DNA from: JAJDAH01 sp964487605
Lineage (GTDB): Bacteria > Myxococcota_A > Polyangia > Polyangiales > Polyangiaceae
DNA: 64,000 nt
Direction of reading: 5' to 3'
Assembly (NCBI GenBank): GCA_964487605.1
Contig: CAZARU010000025.1
Span: 1-64,000, forward strand
In this document: positions 32,374 to 40,715 of the stretch, one piece after another
Layout of the letters: each line of letters opens with the position of its first letter
How positions within the stretch are numbered: position 1 is the first letter of the stretch
Made by a program: the position numbers and the translations under genes
Notes under the pieces: model-generated
Seen by the model: the letters and a program-made list of their open reading frames with translations, nothing else
What the model was told of the DNA's origin: nothing
The model's database searches: none

Positions 32374-34068
32374 TCAGCCGTCGAGCAGCGCTTGAACCGG
32401 CTGGCCGCGCTCGGCCTTGACGATCGTCGCCGCGAGATCGAGCGCCTCCGGCATGAGGCCCTGGACCTGGCTGACCACCTGCTCGACGACGCTGCGCGCC
32501 TCGTCGAGGCTCGGTCCCGTCATGGCCACGGCGAACTTGAGCGGTCCAATCTTTCCCGCGCTCACGGGGACGATGCTCAGCATCAGCATCTCCGTCAGCT
32601 CCACGACCCGCTGAGCGGCGCGACGCAACGCGAGCATTTCGAGGATCGTCGGCCGATCGCTCACGAGGCGATTGGGGCCGCGCACTTCGTAGCGCGCCAC
32701 GGACAGCGGCACGGCGTCCCACTCGGCGAACGCGACGTCGTCCTCGAGAACCCGGACGAGCTCCGTTCGGTTCAACAGCCCCGTGAGTCCATCGCGACGC
32801 GACATGTACGCGCGGGCGCGCTCGTGCTGGGGAGAGCCGGACTGGAAGCTCACCAGCTTCACGCGGGCCTCGCCGAGCTGCACCTCCGCGCCGTGAAGCA
32901 AGGCGACCGTCTTCTTCCGCTCGTAGCTGTGGTCGGCGTAGGTGCCGTTGGTGGACCCTAGGTCCTCGATGCTCCACGAGCCCGACTGCCACTTGATGTT
33001 GGCGTGGTGCCCGGACACGGTCGCTTCCGGGATGTAGATGTCCTGTCCGCTGCGGCGACCGATGCCGAGGACCGGCTTGTCCAGGGAGTGGAGGTTGCCC
33101 GGCGCGTCGGTGGCGTTGGTCGCGAACGTCACCAGGAGCGAGTGCGCCCCGGGCATGAAGCTCTCGGCGGCCTGCCTCCCCAGAGGCGGGCCCGGGGAGA
33201 GGCGCTCGCGTGGGATCTGGATCTGGCTCGTCGTGAGCGCCGAGGGATTGTGGAAGCGAAGGTGGCGCGTCTGCGGTCGGATGTTCGCGTCGTCGGCGAG
33301 ACAGCGAAAGACCTGCTTCACCTCGTCGACGCTCAGCCCCGCCGGCACGTCGAACATGATCTGCGAGCGCATGGGCTTCGCGCGCGGCCGATAGCCGGGT
33401 TCGGGGACGCGGCAGGTCCACATCTCCCAGAGCGTCAGGCCGAGCGCGTAGACGTCGTCCTCCTCGCTGGCTCCGCCCGAGCGCAGCCGCTCCGGCGCCA
33501 TGTAGTTTGGCGTGCCCCCGTCGGGGGGCGCGCCGGGGCGTCGCTTGCTGGTTCGCGCGCGCTCCTGCGCGAAACCGAAGTCGAGGATCATCGCCCGGTC
33601 GGCGGTGACCATGACGTTGCCCGGCTTCAGGTCGCCGTGCACGAGGCCCTGGGCGTGGATGGCCGCGAGGCCGGCCGCCGTTTCGCTGGCAATCTTGCGG
33701 AACTCGTCGGCGGTGTACCCCCCTTGGGCCTTCTTTCGCCGAATGTGCGTGTGCAGCGTCTGGCCGGCGATGTGCTCCATCACCAGGACCGGCCCCCAGG
33801 GGCTGGGCGCGAGGTCGTGTACCCGGCACACGTTGGGGTGACCTATGGACCTCGCCAGCAAGACCTCCTGGCGCAGCGCCTCGTCGTCGCCGGGCATCCG
33901 GCTCTCGGCACGAACGAGCTTGAGGGCGACGGGCTGCTGGGTGCTCCGGTCGTAGGCGAGGAACACCTCGCCCATGCCGCCCTTGCCCAGGCTCTGCCGG
34001 ATCTCGAACCGGTCGTTCACGACCGACCCGTGGCTCAACGGGGGCAAATTGTTGGGCGTCGAGCTCAT
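32374..34068 (-). CDS. Ser/Thr kinase - FHA - degenerate GGDEF fusion
   Basis: A 564-residue cytoplasmic signalling protein. The kinase domain (about 18-285) has GKGGMG, VALKLV, HGDLKPGN and DFGFAQ with GGTPNYMAPE. The catalytic loop has Gly in place of Arg (HGD rather than HRD), a non-RD kinase that should not need activation-loop phosphorylation. An FHA domain (about 325-410) reads GIGRRSGQDIYIPEATVSGHH and GSTNGTYAD, a phosphothreonine binder. The C-terminal ~130 residues start RDGLTGLLNRTELVRVL, the beginning of a GGDEF domain, but the GG(D/E)EF active site is missing. It is divergent from the cobalamin riboswitch. Confidence 0.85.
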   Translation of the reverse strand: MSSTPNNLPPLSHGSVVNDRFEIRQSLGKGGMGEVFLAYDRSTQQPVALKLVRAESRMPGDDEALRQEVLLARSIGHPNVCRVHDLAPSPWGPVLVMEHIAGQTLHTHIRRKKAQGGYTADEFRKIASETAAGLAAIHAQGLVHGDLKPGNVMVTADRAMILDFGFAQERARTSKRRPGAPPDGGTPNYMAPERLRSGGASEEDDVYALGLTLWEMWTCRVPEPGYRPRAKPMRSQIMFDVPAGLSVDEVKQVFRCLADDANIRPQTRHLRFHNPSALTTSQIQIPRERLSPGPPLGRQAAESFMPGAHSLLVTFATNATDAPGNLHSLDKPVLGIGRRSGQDIYIPEATVSGHHANIKWQSGSWSIEDLGSTNGTYADHSYERKKTVALLHGAEVQLGEARVKLVSFQSGSPQHERARAYMSRRDGLTGLLNRTELVRVLEDDVAFAEWDAVPLSVARYEVRGPNRLVSDRPTILEMLALRRAAQRVVELTEMLMLSIVPVSAGKIGPLKFAVAMTGPSLDEARSVVEQVVSQVQGLMPEALDLAATIVKAERGQPVQALLDG

Positions 34069-34146
34069 GGCCAGTCCGCGGCGGCGGGCGGTAGCGTCCC
34101 CGATCCGGTCCGGAACTGCAATCGTTTGGGCAGGGCGACTCGGCGC

Positions 34147-34335
34147 GCCTTCCGTGTTACTGAGGCGGGTGCGGGACCCGTCCCGCAGCGACGACTGTTC
34201 CAGGGAAGCCGGTGAAACGCCGGCGCGGCCCCCGCCACTGTAACCGGGGACGAAGCGGACGCAGCCACTGGGCGAAGAGCCCGGGAAGGGTCCGCGTAGG
34301 TCGATCCGGAAGCCAGGAAACCTGTCCAGCCGCCG
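34147..34335 (+). promoter_or_regulatory. Cobalamin (B12) riboswitch
   Basis: Strong match to the AdoCbl riboswitch class. GGGAAGCCGGTG starts at 34203, GCCACTG lies at 34234-34240, GAAGAGCCCGGG follows at 34274, and the B12 box AGCCAGGAAACCTG lies at 34311-34324. The element would control translation or termination of the lipoprotein gene at 34489 in response to cobalamin. A 7-bp perfect hairpin at 34340-34357 (GCCCGGC, ACCA loop, GCCGGGC) directly after it is a candidate expression platform. It is not followed by a U-run. Bounds are approximate. Confidence 0.92.
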
Positions 34336-34474
34336 TTCGGCCCGGCACCAGCCGGGCGCAAGGTACGACCTCCGCGGGGTGCGGAGCGACGTGTACGGAG
34401 GCCTGCCGCTCCCCAGCGTCGCCCCTCGCATCTCGCGGCGGTCCCCGGCGGGACACCGCGGGTAGGCGGCGTCC

Positions 34475-34483
34475 GAGGAAGAG
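34475..34483 (+). promoter_or_regulatory. Ribosome-binding site of the riboswitch-controlled lipoprotein
   Basis: GAGGAAGAG, with GAGGAA ending 8 nt before ATG 34489. It is a strong Shine-Dalgarno in a window where many genes lack one, and it could be the target of riboswitch-controlled sequestration. Confidence 0.65.
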
Positions 34484-34488
34484 CACCG

Positions 34489-35175
34489 ATGAAGAACGCA
34501 ATAGGCTGGATGATGGCATTGGCGATGACGGCGGCGGGCGCGAGCTGCGCTGACGACGACTCCGGGGGCAAGGGCGGCGGCGCGGGTACGACTGCGTCCG
34601 GCGGGACCGCGGGCACCGCAGGAGCGGGCGGAAGCGGCGCGTCCGATGGCTCGGCAGCAGCCGGGGGATCGTCGGGAGCAGCAGGCACGGCGGGAGCCGC
34701 CGGCGCGGCGGGAAGCGGGGGCGAAGCCGGCACCGGCGCCAGCGCCGGGACCGCGGGCGCGGACGCGGGGCCCGAGACGGGCGTCTGCATCGGAACCGAC
34801 GCCGGTGTCTCCGGGGACTCGATCGAGATCGCCGGCACGTGGATGGACGAGTTCGCGACGACGATCACCATCGCAAACGACGCCTGGACGTCGTCCTCGA
34901 GCTTCGGAACGTCGGTGTATCACCTCACCGAAGTGGACAACACCGGGGACTTCGCCATCGCGCAGAACGACTGCGCGAACGACTTCGGCGCCGGACTCTG
35001 GAGCCGCTTCGACTGGACCTACGTGGGTGGCGACCTCTACTTCTGTCAGACGGCCTTCGACGCGGCCAGCGCGATGGAAGCGCGCCAGACGGCGCGAGCC
35101 GACGCCTCGGATCCCGCGACGGGCGGCTGCAGCACGTTTCCCTGGAGTCTCCTCATCTCGTCTTCGGGGTCCTGA
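34489..35175 (+). CDS. Gly/Ala-rich lipoprotein under a cobalamin riboswitch
   Basis: A 228-residue lipoprotein. The signal peptide MKNAIGWMMALAMTAAGASC has the lipobox GASC at residue 20. Residues ~25-100 are a Gly/Ala/Ser-rich linker. The C-terminal ~120 residues form a compact domain: EIAGTWMDEFATTITIAN, SSFGTSVYHLTEVDN, FAIAQNDCANDFGAG, RFDWTYVGGDLYFCQT and CSTFPWSLL, with three Cys. I have seen similar domains in myxobacterial and other lipoproteins but know no function. Its leader is a B12 riboswitch, so it should be made when cobalamin is scarce; a role in capture or uptake of corrinoids at the surface is a reasonable hypothesis. The 3' end overlaps the sppA-like gene convergently by 23 nt. 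Confidence 0.82.
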   Translation: MKNAIGWMMALAMTAAGASCADDDSGGKGGGAGTTASGGTAGTAGAGGSGASDGSAAAGGSSGAAGTAGAAGAAGSGGEAGTGASAGTAGADAGPETGVCIGTDAGVSGDSIEIAGTWMDEFATTITIANDAWTSSSSFGTSVYHLTEVDNTGDFAIAQNDCANDFGAGLWSRFDWTYVGGDLYFCQTAFDAASAMEARQTARADASDPATGGCSTFPWSLLISSSGS

Positions 35176-36916
35176 CATCGACAGGTGACGGCAACGCGGG
35201 GTCGGCGACTGGGCACCACGCCAGCGCGACCTCGCGGTGCCCGCCGGCAACGAACGCCAGGAGCTCCCGCAGCGCGACCGGAAGGCGCGCCGTGAGGCCG
35301 AGGTCGCCGACGGCGGACCCTGCAGACCGAGAGGGTGACGGCATCAGCGACATCAGCGGAGACTCGCCTCCTGCCGAGCCGACGACTCGAACCTCGAGGT
35401 CGCGCGGCGGCCCACCGAGCAGCTTCTTCAGTTCATCGAGCGCGACGTCGAAGCCCCCCAGGGCATCGACCAAGCCGTGCTTCGCGGCGTCGCGCCCGGC
35501 CCAGACACGACCGCCGGCGAGCGGTTCCACCTCTTCGACCGGACGGTGACGACCCTCCGCGACCGCAGACAGGAACGACCGGTAGACGTCGTCCATCTGC
35601 GCTTCGATCACGCTGCGCTCGGCGTCGGTCAGCCGCCGCGGCGTGGTCGACAGGTCCGCGCGCTCGCCGCGCTTGACTCCTTCGAGCGCGATCCCGAAGC
35701 GCCGAAGCACGGGCTCGAGGATTGGCCGCACCGCCACGACTCCGATCGAGCCCGTGATCGTCGTGGGCTGCGCCACGATTCTCGCCGCGCCGACCGCCAC
35801 CATGTAGCCGCCGCTCGCGGCGACGTCGCCCAGGTACGCCACCACGGGTTTCTCCTGCGCGAGGCGACGCACGGCGTGGAGCATGCGGCCGGACGCCAGC
35901 GCGCTGCCGCCTCGAGAGTCCACGCTCACGATGACGCCGCGCACAAGGGGATCCTCGCGAGCCTGGTCGAGCGCCTCGACGACGGAGCGCTCGTCGGCGG
36001 ACTGGATCAGCGGCGTCGGCGACCGCGAGACGATGGCCCCGCTCACTTCCACCACGCCGACGTGCGGGCGGCGCCACGGCACTCCGAACGTGAGCCGACG
36101 ACGACGAAGGTACGCCTGCGCCGCGAACAACGTCGCTCCCTCCTTCGTCTTCGGCTCGAGCTTCTTCGGAACCTGATCGGGGTACGCCACGCCGTCGACG
36201 ATCCCGTGGTTCGTCGCCACCTGTGCCGACCAGGGTCCGCCGTCGATCCAGCCGACTGCGGTGGCGCGGTCCACGCGGCGCCCGGCCGCGAGCGCGCCGA
36301 CGAGCTCGTCGAAGGCGGTGTCGAGGAGCACGCCGAGTTGCTCGCGCTGCGCCTCGCTCATGGACGAGCGGACGAGCGGCTCGGCAGCGGTCTTGTAGTC
36401 TCCGCGCGCGTACACGTCGGCTTCCACGCCGACCTTCGACAGCGCCTCGCCGAAGTACGGAGTGAGGACGGCGAAGCCGAGTGGGCCCACGTGCGTCTCG
36501 GGGCCCAGGAGGAGCACGTCGGCGGCGCAGCCGACGTAGAGCTCTCGAGAGTCGGCGCCGTCGGGCAGGTACACCGCGACCCTCTTGCCGCCGCGCCGGG
36601 CCGCCGCGAGGGCGTCCGAAAGCGAGCGCGCCGTCGCCATGCCCCCGCCCACACCCTCGATGGTCACGAGGAATCCGGTGACCCGTGGGTCCTCCACGGC
36701 GAGCGCCACGAGGCGACGGAACGCGTGAAGGGAGAACGAGCGCGTCCGCCGATCCCAGAACGGCCGCTTGCGGTGAACCTCGGCGATGGCGCCCTGCACG
36801 CGCACGGTCAACCAGGCTCCTCGGGGCGCCGCGGCTCGGCGTCGGTGGAGGAGCCACGGCAGAAGTACGAGCTTGAGGACGTTGACGAACAACACCCACG
36901 GAAGTCGGAACAGCAT
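35153..36916 (-). CDS. sppA: SppA-like signal peptide peptidase (S49 family)
   Basis: A 587-residue membrane protease with two S49 domains in tandem, as in long SppA. An N-terminal hydrophobic segment anchors it (LFRLPWVLFVNVLKLVLLPWLL). The first domain contributes the catalytic Lys in ARGDYKTAAEPLVR. The second (about 290-500) carries VSVDSRGGSALASG, then the Ser nucleophile in GDVAASGGYMVA, GSIGVVA and the exit block GGRVWAGRDAAKHGLVD. SppA degrades cleaved signal peptides and other membrane peptides. Lys and Ser are both present, so it should be active. The 3' end overlaps the riboswitch-controlled lipoprotein gene. Confidence 0.9.
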   Translation of the reverse strand: MLFRLPWVLFVNVLKLVLLPWLLHRRRAAAPRGAWLTVRVQGAIAEVHRKRPFWDRRTRSFSLHAFRRLVALAVEDPRVTGFLVTIEGVGGGMATARSLSDALAAARRGGKRVAVYLPDGADSRELYVGCAADVLLLGPETHVGPLGFAVLTPYFGEALSKVGVEADVYARGDYKTAAEPLVRSSMSEAQREQLGVLLDTAFDELVGALAAGRRVDRATAVGWIDGGPWSAQVATNHGIVDGVAYPDQVPKKLEPKTKEGATLFAAQAYLRRRRLTFGVPWRRPHVGVVEVSGAIVSRSPTPLIQSADERSVVEALDQAREDPLVRGVIVSVDSRGGSALASGRMLHAVRRLAQEKPVVAYLGDVAASGGYMVAVGAARIVAQPTTITGSIGVVAVRPILEPVLRRFGIALEGVKRGERADLSTTPRRLTDAERSVIEAQMDDVYRSFLSAVAEGRHRPVEEVEPLAGGRVWAGRDAAKHGLVDALGGFDVALDELKKLLGGPPRDLEVRVVGSAGGESPLMSLMPSPSRSAGSAVGDLGLTARLPVALRELLAFVAGGHREVALAWCPVADPALPSPVDVRTPKTR

Positions 36917-36991
36917 GGCGTCACGCAGCGCGCGGCGAGGGCGGCGGCGTGCTAGGCACCACGGGCCAGAGCCGGGTGCAAGGTCGGGAGT

Positions 36992-38431
36992 TCACGCGTC
37001 GACGAACGGCGACGCTTGCGTATCGAACCCGGGGGCGAAGCGCTCCGGCCCATCCGCGCCCCACTGCAGGAGCTCGCCGAGGGCCCCCCCCTCGCCGTGA
37101 CAGATCACGAAGTGCGTTCGCGTCGCCGGGAGGCGGGTCGCGTCGTTAGAGTCGGGTTCTTCTTCCGCCCAGGCACCCAGGTTCACGTAGGTGACGCCCG
37201 TAGCCGAGACCGGCGTGACTTCGGGCAAGTGAGTGTGCCCCATGACGATGAAGGCCGCCGGGAACAGCCCCGCGAGCTGCTGCGCGGTGCCACGGAGCTC
37301 GGCGCTCGCGTCCACCGACCGCCGTACACGTCCCCACGTCACGGCGACCACCACGGCCACGAGGCCAACGAGTCCCACCGAGAGGAGCTTCTCCGCCAGA
37401 TCGCCGCCGTAGACCACCGCGGCGGCGAGCAGCCCCGCCGCCGCCGCTGCCACGACGATGCGGTCGAGCATCACGCTCGCCAGCAGGAGCGTCACGCTGC
37501 GGGTCACCGGCGGACGAGACAAGGAGGCGAGCGCACGTAGCCGTTCGATGCCGATGGCCTTGGCCTCCCCGAGGAGCCGCATCTTGCGGTCGTGCTCCTT
37601 CCGGACCCAGTCGGCCGCCAACCCGACGTGCTCCCGGTGGATCGCCACGAGCACGGCGACGGCTCGGACGAACCGGAGGGCCAGCGCCGCCATTCCCGAC
37701 GCGCCCAGGCGCAGCCCGAAGCGAACGTAGTCGAGGATCCCGGCAACGTCGTGTCCGGTCTGCGACAGTCCCCGGGTGGGGCGGACGACGTACCGCAGCA
37801 ACACGTCCGAGAGCGAGCGCGACGTACGCGTGCCGTCGGCCGGGGACACCGGGTGCATCACGTGATCGTAGGAGCAGTACGCGTCGTACTGGTGGCCGTG
37901 CTCGACGTACACGACGCCCTCTTCCCAGTAGAACCAGTCCGCGAGCTCGATGGAGTCACGCTCGGTGGCGCCGAAGGCCGCCAGCGTGCGGACGAGCTCC
38001 GCCTGCACCTCGGGCCAGTGCAGGTCGACGTCGTGGTTGCCCCGCAACAGCACGAGCGTGTTACCCGCGGCGACGAAGCGGGCCAGACTCTCGAAGACGG
38101 CCCGGTGGTGCTCGACGACGAGACGGAGCTTCAGCACGGTGTGATCGCCGGCGCCACCGAGTCCGTGATCGCGCTCCTCGTCCTTGAGCGCGCGCAGTGC
38201 CTCCGGCGCTGTGACGCTCATTCCCACGAAATCGACGAAGTCTCCCGCGACGACGAGGCGCCAGGGACGACCATCCCGCCGGTGGTCCCGGTACCAGTCG
38301 AAAAACGCGACGAGCTCCTGATCGCGACGTTCGCTGCCCCGCGTTCGCGCGGGAGCCTCGGGGCGCACGTGATGCACCAGGTCGCTCCCGAGGTGAACGT
38401 CGGAGAGTACGAGGAGGTTGTGCGCGGTCAC
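36992..38431 (-). CDS. Membrane-anchored calcineurin-like metallophosphoesterase
   Basis: A 479-residue protein. The N-terminal phosphoesterase motifs are LLVLSDVHLGSD, VVAGDFVDFV and LLRGNHDVDLH, and a C-terminal GHTHLPE completes the dimetal site. Between them a YVEHGHQYDA motif supplies another His. About 80 residues near 310-410 are hydrophobic (LLASVMLDRIVVAAAAAGLLA and LLSVGLVGLVAVVVAVTW), forming two membrane segments inside the domain order. This insert is unusual for a single-domain phosphoesterase. GTG 38431 is chosen because it falls just before the first motif. Substrate unknown; lipid-linked or nucleotide phosphates are possible. Confidence 0.82.
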   Translation of the reverse strand: MTAHNLLVLSDVHLGSDLVHHVRPEAPARTRGSERRDQELVAFFDWYRDHRRDGRPWRLVVAGDFVDFVGMSVTAPEALRALKDEERDHGLGGAGDHTVLKLRLVVEHHRAVFESLARFVAAGNTLVLLRGNHDVDLHWPEVQAELVRTLAAFGATERDSIELADWFYWEEGVVYVEHGHQYDAYCSYDHVMHPVSPADGTRTSRSLSDVLLRYVVRPTRGLSQTGHDVAGILDYVRFGLRLGASGMAALALRFVRAVAVLVAIHREHVGLAADWVRKEHDRKMRLLGEAKAIGIERLRALASLSRPPVTRSVTLLLASVMLDRIVVAAAAAGLLAAAVVYGGDLAEKLLSVGLVGLVAVVVAVTWGRVRRSVDASAELRGTAQQLAGLFPAAFIVMGHTHLPEVTPVSATGVTYVNLGAWAEEEPDSNDATRLPATRTHFVICHGEGGALGELLQWGADGPERFAPGFDTQASPFVDA

Positions 38432-38550
38432 GGTGAAGGAGCTGCTCCAAGCCAGTATGGACCGCGCACGCCTCTCGGGCACGCCCGATCGACCGGTCCC
38501 CGGGCAGCTTCGGCGGCGCGGCGCGAACCCGGCGCAACGGCCGACGCGCT

Positions 38551-39606
38551 TCACTCGCTGGAGACGGTCAGGAGCGGCTCGCGGCCGATGGAGACGACGT
38601 CGATCCCGGGCTCCACCGCGTGGTCGTCGCCGGGGTTGAGCACGGTTTCGCCGTCCGAGCGGATGCCGATCGCCAGATGCCCGCGCTTGCGGCAGGACTT
38701 CGCCAGGACGGAGAACTTCTCGGCCTTCTTGCCGGTGTGCCGGGAGATGAAGACCTGCTCGCCGATGACCGCGCTCGCCAGCTGCGCGAAGACGCCCTGC
38801 ACGCCGGGGTGGAGGAGCTCGCTCGACAGGAGAGGCGCACCGAACGTCGCCGTGCACACGATGCTGTCGCATCCGGCCTTCTTCAGGAGCTCCTCCGCCT
38901 CGGGTTCGACGCACTCCACGACGGACCTCACCGCTTCGTTGCGTGCTTCGACCGCCAGGGTGATCGCGACGTTCAGGTCGTCGGAGTGAGGATCGCCAGG
39001 GCGGCGGCAGAGCACCACGGCGAAGTTGGCACGGTCGATGGACGCGCGGTCGAGGGTGTCGTCGCGAACCGGACTGCCACGGACGAAGTGGACGCCGCGC
39101 GCCATGAGCTCGGGGGGCAGCTCTTCGAGGCGCTCGTCCACGAGGACTATCTCGGTCCCTGGGGGAAACGAGCGGTGGTTCTTCAGTTCATCGAGCAGCC
39201 GCATGACCTTCCCCAGGGACGGGAAGTTGAACACGACGAGATGCTTGGACAGCTCGAACTTTGACATTCCGCGAAGCTCCTTGGTCTTTGCTTCGATGAG
39301 CGTGGAAGCGGCGAGAGACAACACGTAGCCCAGCAGTCCGATGCCGAAGAACATGAGCGGCACGGCCACGAGGAAACGTCCACCCGGCGTCTTGGGGAAG
39401 AGGTCGCCGTATCCCACCGTGGTGACGGTGACGAGCGCGTACCAGACGCCGTCGGGCCACGTCAGGCTCGGGTTTTCGCTGATCTCGAAGTAGAGAAACC
39501 CCGTCGAGCCGTAGAGCAGGACGGCCACGAGCAGCAGCGCGACCCGGAATGGCACCGGCGGATTGCGCACGAATCGGCGCGAAAGGATGCGGAGGAAGTG
39601 GGGCAT
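38551..39606 (-). CDS. Two-TM potassium channel with RCK (TrkA-N) domain
   Basis: A 351-residue ion channel. An N-terminal membrane segment (FRVALLLVAVLLYGSTGFLYF), pore helix and K+ selectivity filter TVGYGD, and a second membrane segment (FLVAVPLMFFGIGLLGYVLSL) are followed by a cytosolic RCK Rossmann domain and a C-terminal TrkA-C-like domain. The filter is intact. The RCK start reads HLVVFNFPSLGKVMRLL in place of the usual Gly-rich nucleotide motif, so ligand gating may differ. Its start is immediately next to the stop of the nuclease-like gene (39607), so the two are co-transcribed. Confidence 0.9.
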   Translation of the reverse strand: MPHFLRILSRRFVRNPPVPFRVALLLVAVLLYGSTGFLYFEISENPSLTWPDGVWYALVTVTTVGYGDLFPKTPGGRFLVAVPLMFFGIGLLGYVLSLAASTLIEAKTKELRGMSKFELSKHLVVFNFPSLGKVMRLLDELKNHRSFPPGTEIVLVDERLEELPPELMARGVHFVRGSPVRDDTLDRASIDRANFAVVLCRRPGDPHSDDLNVAITLAVEARNEAVRSVVECVEPEAEELLKKAGCDSIVCTATFGAPLLSSELLHPGVQGVFAQLASAVIGEQVFISRHTGKKAEKFSVLAKSCRKRGHLAIGIRSDGETVLNPGDDHAVEPGIDVVSIGREPLLTVSSE

Positions 39607-40185
39607 CTACTCCGAGGCTCTCCGCGCCCACCCCCGCGCCAGGCGATCCGCCCGCTCGGCGACCTTGGCGTCCTCCCACAACCCCTTGCGCGCCGCGCGT
39701 GCGGCCGCTTGCTCTTCCAGGTAGAGCGACATCGCAGGAAACGGGTAGACCGTGTACACGAGAAGGAGCCCCTCGCTCACGAGCGCCTGAGCGACGTTGA
39801 TGTCGTCGACGAACACTTCGCACAGGGCTCGCCCGTGCTTGTCCGCGGGCGGCGTCCCGACGAGGACCCGAACCGGCTTGCCCGCAACCAGTCGGGAGAG
39901 CCCGTCCTGAGCGAGCTTTCCCCAGATGGCCGTGGGGTCCTTCGCTTCGCGAGAGAACGCCTTCACGCCGATGAGCCGCACGCTGACGTGATCGCCGTTC
40001 TCGCGCGTGACCACGAGCGCATCACCGTCGATGACCTGGCCCGCCGTGACGAGCTCGCCGGACTCGAGCTGTTGCGCCGTGCCCTGGACGGCGCGACGAC
40101 GACTCTCGGCGTTGAGCCCGAAGAAGACGGACGCCCCGAGCAGCAGCGCGATGAGCCCCCAGAAGAACCTCGTTCCTCTCTCCAC
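39607..40185 (-). CDS. Degenerate staphylococcal-nuclease-like (SNase) protein, membrane-anchored
   Basis: A 192-residue protein with an N-terminal membrane segment (FFWGLIALLLGASVFFGL) and one SNase/TNase-type OB-fold domain. The VIDGDALVV strand keeps the first Asp. In place of the usual RLxGIDAPE the sequence is RLIGVKAFSRE, which removes the catalytic Asp and Glu. The later Arg in DKHGRALCEVFV is kept. It is therefore probably not a nuclease but may still bind nucleic acid or protein. It starts at a GTG 9 nt after a TAGCGT element and is followed directly by the K+ channel gene. Confidence 0.78.
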   Translation of the reverse strand: MERGTRFFWGLIALLLGASVFFGLNAESRRRAVQGTAQQLESGELVTAGQVIDGDALVVTRENGDHVSVRLIGVKAFSREAKDPTAIWGKLAQDGLSRLVAGKPVRVLVGTPPADKHGRALCEVFVDDINVAQALVSEGLLLVYTVYPFPAMSLYLEEQAAARAARKGLWEDAKVAERADRLARGWARRASE

Positions 40186-40194
40186 GGGGGCGGG

Positions 40195-40200
40195 ACGCTA
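40195..40200 (-). promoter_or_regulatory. -10-like TAGCGT, probable leaderless promoter
   Basis: Read on the minus strand, TAGCGT ends 9 nt before GTG 40185 of the SNase-like gene. Confidence 0.5.
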
Positions 40201-40304
40201 ACACGGCACACCGGGCACGGAACCGGGCACCGAGTGGGACGCGGCGTCGCGGGTCGGGGCACGATGCCGCGGCGCGCCGTTGCGAAAAGTAGCTCGCCGA
40301 GGCA

Positions 40305-40310
40305 TACTGT
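40305..40310 (+). promoter_or_regulatory. -10-like TACTGT, probable leaderless promoter
   Basis: TACTGT ends 6 nt before GTG 40317. It forms a divergent promoter pair with 40195-40200. Confidence 0.5.
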
Positions 40311-40316
40311 TTCATC

Positions 40317-40559
40317 GTGGTGAAGTTTCGTCTGCTGGCCGTCGCAGTCCTCGTGGTGCCGCTCGTCGCGGCCTGCGCGAGTCACGTCGAGGTCCCGACG
40401 AAGCTTCCCCCGCGCACCATCGAGCCGCGGACCGAGCTCGCGCCGGAGACGCGCCCCGATCCGCCGCCTCCACACCTGGCGCCGCCGCCTGCTTACGGAA
40501 ACAAGGTCGTGGTGGCGAAAGCGGCTGGCGCCACCCGAGCGGCCACCGCCATCCACTGA
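40317..40559 (+). CDS. Small lipoprotein
   Basis: An 80-residue lipoprotein. The signal peptide VKFRLLAVAVLVVPLVAAC has the lipobox VAAC at residues 17-20. The mature ~60 residues are Pro-rich (LAPETRPDPPPPHLAPPP) with a short basic-Ala tail and no recognisable domain. It lies 157 nt upstream of the kinase-PEGA gene. Small Pro-rich lipoproteins of this type may span the periplasm or serve as tethers, but no function is known. Confidence 0.7.
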   Translation: MVKFRLLAVAVLVVPLVAACASHVEVPTKLPPRTIEPRTELAPETRPDPPPPHLAPPPAYGNKVVVAKAAGATRAATAIH

Positions 40560-40698
40560 ACTGCGGCCATGATCCAGGGCCACTGGCGTCGCCTGCGCCT
40601 TGGTCGCCCGCACGGCGCGGCCCACGTCAGCGTCACCGGGCGCCCCCGGCCCAGGGGCCGACTCCGGGCAGGTGCACGCTGCGCTGTCCCTACCTGGC

Positions 40699-40704
40699 TA
40701 TAAT
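40699..40704 (+). promoter_or_regulatory. -10 element TATAAT, near-leaderless promoter of kinase gene
   Basis: Perfect TATAAT preceded by TGGC, ending 11 nt before GTG 40716. The transcript would carry only a few leader bases. Confidence 0.6.
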
Positions 40705-40715
40705 GACGGGCCCTC

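Noticed and set aside
40559..40715. Small RNA or extra gene between the small lipoprotein and the kinase
   Set aside because: Only a -10 element is convincing; no conserved RNA structure or coding frame was seen.
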